In this document: in pieces, positions 15,038-15,126 of the stretch
How positions within the stretch are numbered: the first letter of the stretch is position 1
Layout: each line of letters starts with the position of its first letter
Assembly: GCA_964606895.1 (NCBI GenBank)
Contig: CAZSHX010000095.1
Location: 1-15,126 of the forward strand
Length of the DNA stretch: 15,126 nt
From: CAZSHX01 sp964606895
GTDB taxonomy: Bacteria > Bacteroidota > Ignavibacteria > Kapaibacteriales > UBA2268
Reading direction: 5' to 3'
Made by a program: the position numbers and the translations under genes
The notes under the pieces: model-generated
Told to the model about the DNA's origin: nothing
The model's input: only the letters and a program-made list of their open reading frames with translations
The model's database searches: none

Positions 15038-15126
15038 ACCTGAATTAAAGTAAATATGATCTCTAGGTAACCCTAGTGTAATAATTCTTTGAATAACTTA
15101 TAATATTTCGTATATTTGTATTTTAA

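Overview
The window reads as chromosomal DNA from an AT-rich, anaerobic or facultative bacterium of the Bacteroidota/Chlorobiota side of the FCB group (Ignavibacteria- or Kapabacteria-like is my best guess). The reasons are a protein with SBBP repeats and a type IX secretion (T9SS)-style C-terminal sorting domain, a lipoprotein of the 'Fibrobacter succinogenes major paralogous' family, menaquinone as the quinone, weak Shine-Dalgarno sequences, and short C5/G5 palindromic repeats scattered between and inside genes. I cannot place it more exactly without a database search.

Left part (1-3893), accessory in character. A FISUMP-type lipoprotein gene (minus) is followed by a compact unit at 954-1430. 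This unit is a DUF559 endonuclease-like gene enclosed by 41-bp inverted repeats (38 of 41 positions match). The left repeat supplies the last seven codons and the stop. Next is a 639-residue secreted SBBP-repeat protein (minus), with an unrelated C5/G5 palindromic element inserted in frame between its signal peptide and first repeat. A 469-bp gap follows, holding short repeats and what looks like the first codons of a decayed DUF433 antitoxin gene.

Middle part (3894-10006), all plus strand. ubiE/menG and menA, the last steps of menaquinone synthesis, overlap by 1 nt. menA overlaps an MFS exporter gene by 11 nt, and an AraC/PchR-like regulator gene follows almost at once. After 85 bp with a possible promoter comes a TonB-dependent outer-membrane receptor. 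The first four genes look like one transcription unit. The MFS-PchR-TonB trio resembles a siderophore export, sensing and uptake set, but no siderophore synthesis gene is present.

Right part (10012-15126), all minus strand. This is a cell-surface polysaccharide or glycolipid cluster read from the window end towards 10012: a broken GT8 glycosyltransferase, two adjacent paralogous GT2 glycosyltransferases with DAGD instead of the usual DxD, a FkbM-like SAM methyltransferase, a third GT2, and a flippase-like (lysylphosphatidylglycerol synthase TM-region family) membrane protein. It converges on the TonB receptor gene with only 5 bp between the stop codons.

I see no rRNA, tRNA, CRISPR array, prophage or classical IS transposase. 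The most unusual objects are the inverted-repeat/DUF559 unit and the palindrome that has become part of the SBBP protein.
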